NCBI RefSeq assembly: GCF_000227135.1
Contig: NC_018236.1
Coordinates: 67,616-131,615, forward strand
DNA: 64,000 nt
From: Leishmania donovani
Lineage: Eukaryota; Euglenozoa; Kinetoplastea; Trypanosomatida; Trypanosomatidae
Direction: 5' to 3'
This document shows, piece by piece, positions 57,861 through 64,000 of this stretch (position 1 is the stretch's first letter; each line of letters begins with the position of its first letter). The notes beneath the pieces were generated by a model that did no database searches, was not told the DNA's origin, and was given only the letters and a program-made list of their open reading frames with translations. Position numbers and translations under genes: made by a program.

Positions 57861-59767
57861 CCGCTCACGCAATCAACCTCTCTCCCCTCGCTCCACCCTT
57901 CGCGCGCTGAGGTGTGCCTCTCTGCCAACGTGTGTGTCTGTGTCTAGGCTTTCGTGCTGGTGTCGTGTGTGTTTGTGTGTGCGTGTGTGTGTGTGTGTCT
58001 TTGAGCTGGTCAGGAAAGGAGGTGCGTGTGATGGAGGTGGGAGGACGGTGGCGGAGGCTGGTGCGCTTACCGCTGTCAGTGGCTGGCTTTGCTCTACCCT
58101 CCCCCCTCCCCTCCTCTCCCCTCCCTCGTGGTGTTGCGTTGTGCGTGTGGGTCTGTGCATCGCTAAGCCCCATCACGGTAAAAGACGTGCATGCAGTAAT
58201 ATGCACACACACACACACGCACTCATAAAAGCGAAGGTATGCAGCACACCAAGCGCTCTCTCTTGCGCTGTGGTTGAGGAAACGGGGGAGGGGGCACCCA
58301 CATGCACAGAGTGTGCGCAGTAGTGGCGCACGTGCGCCCCGAGGCGATCGCGGCGCGCCAAGCCCACTCCGTCATACCCCCTCTCAACCGTCACCCTCGG
58401 AAGCAGTGTCTGTGTGCGCGTTGTACTGCTTGCCGTCCCACCAGAGCAATGTTGTTAGCGCTGGTGTCCATCACCTTCCACCCCCTCTCGCCACCTCCTC
58501 CCCCCCGCCTCCCTCTTCATATGCGGTTACGGCGTCGATGCCGATGCTGATGGTGGTGGTGGATCATCTACGAGGAAGACGTTTCGCTTTCTCCCCACCT
58601 CCCTTTATGCTCTGACCTGGCGCTCACCTGCCGCCGCAGCCACTCCGGCGCACCCACGTTGCATGTGCCCTGGCTTGATGGCGGCGTTTCTTTGCCCTGC
58701 ACCTCTCTCTCGTAGTCTCACCTCCATCATACGCTAGCCCATCCACTCCCCCACCTCCACCTTGCGTGCCCTGGCGCCCAACGAGTGGAGAGGCTTCACC
58801 TCGTGGTTTTGCATGTGGGGGGAAGGGGGGGGGGGTCGAAGGCTCGCGCCTTCGCTGGAGGTGCAGAAGCGGGGGATGGGGAAGGGAAGATGGCAAGTAA
58901 GAGAGCAGCGGCGCCGTCGCGCCCGTGGGGAGGTGTTCGACCGTGTCTCTGTCTCTTGGTGTGAGCGCGTTGATGTGGATGGGTACACACACACACACAC
59001 ACACACCAGTGTTCTCCCTTCTGCTGCAATGCTGCGGTGCACTCATGGCGGCAACTCCCCTGCCTCTCAGCAGGAAGATGCTCCTCCTGTCCTTGCCGTG
59101 AATGATGAAGTTGCGTTCGGGTGGCAGTGAGTGTCCGCACGGCAGCGGTGGACTAACCGCTTCCTCTCCCTCGCGCTCTGCCTCCTCCTCCTCCCTCCTC
59201 CGCTGCCAGTGAAACAGAACGAAAACTCGAAGAACGTCTTCATGGCCTCTGTGGGTAGGGAAGCGAAGGGGGAGTTGCGCGCCACTGCGGTGCTCCTGCG
59301 CGGCTTCCCAGCGGCAGAATCGGCGCCGTCACAACCCCTCTCGCGTGGCCACTTGCACATCGCAATACACTGCGTCGTCGCTGGTATGCTCGGCAGCCGG
59401 ACCCCGAAGCCTCTCGTATGCTGATGACTCCTTCCCTGACCTCCTGCGCTTCATCTTTCGCTTCCCATGACGGGCATACGCGCCGCAATCAGCACTAGCC
59501 GAAAGATCCCGCAGTGCACCGCTTCACGAGCTACGAGGTACCACGGCGCGCCTGACATCCGAGCGCGTCGCCGCCCCAAACTGCATCAGCTGCACTTCAC
59601 AGCTGAGCATCCTTATCGTACAAGATCAGCGACCACGACGGCGCAGGAGCTTACACCTCCTCCCCTCTCTGCATTCGCCTGCGCCACACAGGAAACTAGA
59701 TTGACAGTGGTCGCGCGGCACCGTCATCCATATCAGCGAGTCGTCTAGGCGGTGGGCTGCAGCTTCC
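57861..59767. other. Intergenic region upstream of the NPRL3-like gene, with CA/TG microsatellites
   Basis: About 1.9 kb without a supported gene. TG repeats near 57960-58000, CA repeats near 58204-58220 and 58984-59008, and a G-run at 58818-58835. Open frames here are short and repeat-driven. Confidence 0.55.
59651..59691 (+). promoter_or_regulatory. Candidate trans-splice acceptor of the NPRL3-like gene
   Basis: C/T-rich tract followed by CACACAG, AG at 59690-59691. No ATG occurs before 59768, which supports that start. Confidence 0.5.
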
Positions 59768-62700
59768 ATGCCGGCATCGCCGTCCGAAGCGCACACGACG
59801 CTGCAGTCGACCATGGCAGCCGAGGGTGGTAGTGACGCCGTCTCCTCATCCCCCCTTGACCACTCCGCCTCTGTCGCGGCTGCTGCATTGGCGGGCAATT
59901 CCGCCCACTGTGCGAGCAACGCCTCCATCGCGGTCTTCCTCTTCGCGAAGGAGAAGCTGCTCTTCCGCTACCCCGACACGGACCCCTTTGTTGTGAATGT
60001 GGCCGCGCAGGGCCCCTCCTCCGCCTCGTCTTCTTCGGCGGCGACGGGTGGATCGGCAGCGGCGGCAGCAGCAGCGGCGGCGGCAGCGGCAGCCGACGCA
60101 TCGAGTAAGAAGGCTTCGGGCGAGAGCAACGCGTCTTCCGCCCCCAGCGCCGCGCACGCAGCGCCTTCGCAGCGGGACCGTCAACGCGGCCGTGGCCCCT
60201 ATGCCGAGCAAACTAAGAGGGGCGGCGGCGGCGGCAACAACAGCAGCGGTGGCACTCATGTGGACCCGGACGATGTCAGCAACACACAGACGCCGACCTC
60301 ATCGATGAACGGCGGTGGCGGCAGTCGACTGAAGAAGTCGCCACACGTGCACGTCACTATGGCGGTGGATGTCAAGGACAGTCATCAATATCACGGCACT
60401 GGCGGTGCCCACCCGCCAGGTGGGGCCGCTCCAGATTCCAACGCACCAGTCAGCAGCAGCAGCGGCGTGGCACCGCAGCGCGGAATGCGGCGGCCAGCCT
60501 CCAGCTATTCCCTGGTGAGCGATCACGTGAGCAGCAGTGGAGGCAGCTTCGGTCATGGACACTGCGCCGTATCAACTGGTGGAGGTGGCACAGCAGCCGC
60601 AGAGGGTCGCCGCGGGCTCACAACAAGGGGGCAACTCGGCAACTCGCCAGGTTCGATGATCCAAGTTCAGCACACGTCCACTGGAAGCACGCGGCGTCAG
60701 TTGTCTGGTGCGGCAGCGGCCGCCGCCTCCTCTATCAGTGGCTCCTCCAACACGCGCAAGTCGAGCAACGTTTCCGCAGGGGCTGCCGCTGGTAGTGGCG
60801 GTGGTCCGGCATCGGGTGGCGGTCGCAACGGAGCTCCACAGCAGCCGCAACAGCAGGTTGCCACCACGGGTTCTGCCACGTGTGTCGGCATCGCCCCCAA
60901 TGTGCTCATGCACCTCCTGCGTGGGGCTCTGTGTGGCACCACCACCATCAACATGGTCAACTGCACTTTCCTTGTGTTTCCGCTGTCCATCGGAGCCGCC
61001 GCGCCGAACACGTTCAGCGGGCGCGACGGCACAGCAGGTAGCAGTAGCGGTAGCTTCGCCCCCCTTGATCGTCTGCGGCTGCCACACCGCTCCGGAACGG
61101 CGCTCCTCGTAGTCGCGATGAAGGAGCCAGACACGGACACCGGCGCCATCGCGAACTTTACTCAGTGCTTCGTGAATATTCTGTGCCGCGAGGAACACCG
61201 CTGTCAGTACGTGTCCACGGAGCTGGAGCGGATGGAGATGCTGACCAACCACTGGGAAGTCGGCGGCGCCGCTGCGTTGGCGAGCGCTGCGGCCGCGGCT
61301 GCAGAGAAGCGGCGGCCGCACGGAGAGGAAGCGCATCAGCAGCCATTGATGGCTGGAGGAGCCGGTGAGCCTTCCGGCGCTGGTGGCAGCGCAATCTCTA
61401 CGTCGGCGTCCGTCTCGCCTGCGCGAGATCGCCGCCATCGCGCGGCCAGTCCCAGAGGTGGTGACGCTGACATGAGCGCTGGCTCCTCCGGCGACTATGA
61501 CTATCTGTTTTCCGCCTCCCGACCCGCTGTCCGCCACAAGCTTGTCCCCGGTGTGGCCAGCGGTACCGCAAGCGAAAAGACCGTCTTGACAAGCCGCGGC
61601 GATCGCGGCGCTGCATCGGGGGCTCGCACGAGCCTGCATCCTGCCTATAACCAGCAGCATCACCTTCATCGCTCGAGAGAGTCCTCACCTTCTGCAGCAT
61701 CACAGGGCAGCATGGCGGGGCCTCTCCTGGAGTGGGCTGATCCGGACGACGACGCGGACGGTGATGATGGTGCGTACCGTGAAGACGGCCGCGATGCGGA
61801 CCATGCCTTCTCGCGCACCGCGTCACCTTCCACTGGGAAAGGCGGAGAGCACAGCAGCAGCCGTCGCGGCTGTTTGTCGCCTGCTGCGACTGCCCCGTCC
61901 GCTCTCACCACCTCCGCGTCGTCACGCTCCTTGTACCAGCAGCTCGCCGTGCACGTGCAGCTGGCGTACGAGGTGCTGCGCGTGGCGCAGTGCATTGACG
62001 TCTGGAACCGCACGATGCGCGGTGGATGCAGTGCGGGCAACGGCGCCGGTGGAGGAGCACTCGAGGGTGGTTTGTGGGGCAGTAGGACAAGCTGCATGAC
62101 GGGTTGCGGTCGTGGCGCCGCCGGTGCATTACGAGAGCCGCGTCGGCGTCCATCCATCGCTGCGGGCTGCGCGCAACAGCAGCAGCAGATTACCTTCGCC
62201 TCCGCTGGCGCTTCCCTCGACACTCTCCCAGAGGCGCTCCTTATCAATCACATGTTGCTGTTGCCCATGTCTCATCTCACGGGCGCTGAGCGGCAGGAGG
62301 AAACCAACAGTCTGCGCTCGGCCTCCTCCCGCATCCACCCCTGCAGCGTGCTCACCGTTGAGGCGGACCAGTTCACCGAGCAGCTGCAGCACCGCTATCT
62401 CGACATGATGGGGAGGCGCTACGCCAAACTCATCCCGCTGTCGACGGTGTACGCGTTGCTGCAGGCGCTGCCGTCGCCGCGACGAGCCGGCTCGTTTTAC
62501 CGAAGTCTTGAACTCGCCTTTCTGGAGGCGGTGCAGCGACGCCACGTCCGTGCCGCTGCGGCGGCGGCGGCGGCGGCGAACAACACCAGCATCACTAGCG
62601 TGAGCGGAGGGTTGGACGTAGGCGTGGCCGCCACCTCGGTGTCGCAGGCAGACCTTCGCGGCAGCCGCGACATAATCGACGAGGACCCAAATGCCCTTCA

Positions 62701-64000
62701 CACATCCGCAGCGGCGGCGACGGCGGCCACGACAGCTGCCGGGCTCGACTTCCTCGCGATGGAGATTATCGACTTCCTGCGCGTGAACGGCGCCATCTCG
62801 GTAGCGTCGGAGATGCACGTGTGCTTCACACATGGCGAGGTGACCCCGGTGGCGTTTCTGGATGCCGCTGTCGCACGTCGTCGCCGTCATCGCCTGAAAG
62901 CAGAGCAGCGAAAGCTAAAGGCCGCTGCAGCTGCAGTGACAGCACTGAAGGAGCGCGACGATGGTGACGCTGGCAAACGTAGAAAGCGCCGCGATCACCG
63001 ACGCTATACAGCGCGTGACGCCGAAATGGACGCGGAGGCAGGTATCAACGGCGAGGCCGACTCGGCTGTCGCCAAGATGGGGTTCCGCACACCGCTGAAG
63101 GCGATGGGCGATTCAGCAAGCGTGAGTCAGAGCTGGATGTTGTCCCAGACGACGGTCGACGGACCCGCTACCACCGGTGCGACGCCGGAGGCTACGGCTG
63201 ACCCGTTGGACGCGGTGTTGGACATGGAGACGGTGCCGGCTGCGCTGGTGTTACACATGCTCGAGTGCGTCGTCAACACACAGCAACACCGCCATCAACC
63301 ACATCAACAGGAGCAGTACCACTCACTCACTGTGATCAGCGGCAGTGATCAGCGTGGGGAGACGGCAACGCCGATGACAAGCATGGCAGGACTGCCAAAG
63401 ACACCGAGCACCGGCAACACGGCGACAGTGGGTAGTGTGCCTGGCCGCACGCCGCGTTTTTGGAGCGCTGACACGATCTCGGCGGGGAAGCATTCCTCCC
63501 ACGTCGGCTACCGGGCCAACGAGCACGACACCTCGCTGCGGCCTCCCCACGGCCGCAGCGGCACATTAGCGGCAGCGGGGGCTAGTACCTCGCTCACGCA
63601 GGGGTGGCAGGGCAGCCCTCACCTGTCAACCAGAGCAATGGGCACGATCTCCTCTCCGAGTCTGCACTTCGCGACACACACGGCCGTCAGCAGTACTCTT
63701 CCCCCCGCCGCCACCGCCACTGCGTCACAGCCAGTGTTGTCGCTCGCAGCGCTGGGACCGCTGTCGGTATACTGTGCGTGGGGATCGGCATGCCCCCTGT
63801 GCGAGCTACTGATGGCGCATCCGCAGTGCTGGACGACGCGAAGCCATCGCGACTACACGCTGGGCTTCTACACCATCAATGCCGCCCGGCCTCGGCACTA
63901 CAGCAGCGGCCCCGCCATTCAACTCACCTTCCCGTCCCTCGACGAGAGTGTCTGCACGTGTGCGCGGCGCGCCTGTCATCTGCGCGACAACGCAGACTTC
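59768..64000 (+). CDS. NPRL3: NPRL3-like GATOR1 subunit, 3' end outside window (at least 1411 aa)
   Basis: The frame is open from the ATG to the last base with no stop (1411 codons). Three family blocks appear in order: SIAVFLFAKEKLLFRYPDTD (LLFRYP at 64-69), as in NPR3 proteins; GIAPNVLMHLLRGALCG with MVNCTFLVFPLSI (about 372-410), matching the NPRL3 second strand pair; and LLVVAMKEPDTDT followed by EEHRCQYVSTELERME (446-489), the family's EE-x-R-x-x-Y motif. NPRL3 with NPRL2 and DEPDC5 forms GATOR1, which restrains TORC1 when amino acids are scarce. Later blocks (LYQQLAVHVQLAYEVLRVAQ; AMEIIDFLRVNGAISVASEM) fit its helical C-terminal half. It is over twice the human length (about 570) because of Gly/Ser/Ala-rich inserts. 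Complex membership is inferred. Confidence 0.72.
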   Translation, partial: MPASPSEAHTTLQSTMAAEGGSDAVSSSPLDHSASVAAAALAGNSAHCASNASIAVFLFAKEKLLFRYPDTDPFVVNVAAQGPSSASSSSAATGGSAAAAAAAAAAAAADASSKKASGESNASSAPSAAHAAPSQRDRQRGRGPYAEQTKRGGGGGNNSSGGTHVDPDDVSNTQTPTSSMNGGGGSRLKKSPHVHVTMAVDVKDSHQYHGTGGAHPPGGAAPDSNAPVSSSSGVAPQRGMRRPASSYSLVSDHVSSSGGSFGHGHCAVSTGGGGTAAAEGRRGLTTRGQLGNSPGSMIQVQHTSTGSTRRQLSGAAAAAASSISGSSNTRKSSNVSAGAAAGSGGGPASGGGRNGAPQQPQQQVATTGSATCVGIAPNVLMHLLRGALCGTTTINMVNCTFLVFPLSIGAAAPNTFSGRDGTAGSSSGSFAPLDRLRLPHRSGTALLVVAMKEPDTDTGAIANFTQCFVNILCREEHRCQYVSTELERMEMLTNHWEVGGAAALASAAAAAAEKRRPHGEEAHQQPLMAGGAGEPSGAGGSAISTSASVSPARDRRHRAASPRGGDADMSAGSSGDYDYLFSASRPAVRHKLVPGVASGTASEKTVLTSRGDRGAASGARTSLHPAYNQQHHLHRSRESSPSAASQGSMAGPLLEWADPDDDADGDDGAYREDGRDADHAFSRTASPSTGKGGEHSSSRRGCLSPAATAPSALTTSASSRSLYQQLAVHVQLAYEVLRVAQCIDVWNRTMRGGCSAGNGAGGGALEGGLWGSRTSCMTGCGRGAAGALREPRRRPSIAAGCAQQQQQITFASAGASLDTLPEALLINHMLLLPMSHLTGAERQEETNSLRSASSRIHPCSVLTVEADQFTEQLQHRYLDMMGRRYAKLIPLSTVYALLQALPSPRRAGSFYRSLELAFLEAVQRRHVRAAAAAAAAANNTSITSVSGGLDVGVAATSVSQADLRGSRDIIDEDPNALHTSAAAATAATTAAGLDFLAMEIIDFLRVNGAISVASEMHVCFTHGEVTPVAFLDAAVARRRRHRLKAEQRKLKAAAAAVTALKERDDGDAGKRRKRRDHRRYTARDAEMDAEAGINGEADSAVAKMGFRTPLKAMGDSASVSQSWMLSQTTVDGPATTGATPEATADPLDAVLDMETVPAALVLHMLECVVNTQQHRHQPHQQEQYHSLTVISGSDQRGETATPMTSMAGLPKTPSTGNTATVGSVPGRTPRFWSADTISAGKHSSHVGYRANEHDTSLRPPHGRSGTLAAAGASTSLTQGWQGSPHLSTRAMGTISSPSLHFATHTAVSSTLPPAATATASQPVLSLAALGPLSVYCAWGSACPLCELLMAHPQCWTTRSHRDYTLGFYTINAARPRHYSSGPAIQLTFPSLDESVCTCARRACHLRDNADF

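Noticed and set aside
58300..58620. Short frames near 58274-58615
   Set aside because: They overlap each other in different frames and show no consistent protein-like composition.
1..64000. Strand-switch region or tRNA/rRNA genes
   Set aside because: All supported genes are on the + strand, and no tRNA cloverleaf or rRNA-like stretch was recognised while reading, although a tRNAscan-type search was not possible.

Overview
This window looks like a Leishmania (kinetoplastid) chromosome segment, most likely chromosome 9 of the L. donovani complex. Every supportable gene lies on the + strand with no introns. Long pyrimidine-rich intergenic regions carry CA/TG microsatellites and candidate trans-splice acceptors (pyrimidine tract, then CAG) upstream of start codons. 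The coding regions are GC-rich with Ala/Ser/Gln homopolymers. The best species hint is a CRK12 kinase: with the ATG at 24237, its post-hinge glycine is residue 572, the number I recall for the L. donovani CRK12 drug-resistance site.

Layout. 1-550: 3' end of a CHFR-like ubiquitin ligase with a poly(ADP-ribose)-binding (PBZ) zinc finger. 1187-6862: a tandem ATG8-like array of four readable copies plus one cut by an assembly gap, with an identical 279-bp leader on the first three units and five N gaps in the window. 7895-23392: a small membrane protein, a TANGO2/NRDE-like protein, a CFAP96-type ciliary protein, a membrane-anchored protein that may carry an SMP-like lipid-transfer domain, a kinesin with a heavily inserted motor, and an unknown protein. 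24237-26882: CRK12. 28329-41523: three tandem membrane receptors, each with a CHASE-like extracellular domain, a second membrane helix and a class III cyclase-like domain that has lost the catalytic residues. 42815-57860: a POP5-like RNase P/MRP protein, a RING-H2 protein, a mitochondrial CRY-DASH-type photolyase, an ankyrin protein, a twin-CX9C protein resembling NDUFAF8, a tail-anchored protein and a coiled-coil protein. 59768-64000: an NPRL3-like (GATOR1) protein open at the window end.

Two degenerate SIDER2-like retroposons (about 13560-14120 and 31929-32352) sit in intergenic regions. The strongest candidate for something little described is the trio of CHASE-pseudocyclase receptors. Two 100%-identical DNA islands (524 bp and 258 bp) with abrupt edges lie inside otherwise divergent copies 1 and 2, which suggests gene conversion preserving a catalytically dead signalling module. 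Other points of interest are the PBZ finger in a genus reported to lack PARP, a POP5-like protein in a lineage with protein-only RNase P, and an NPRL3-like gene.

The genes belong to one polycistronic unit, so shared function between neighbours should not be assumed. The ATG8 and receptor arrays are the exceptions, each arising by local duplication. All family calls were made by reading motifs; no database search was run.
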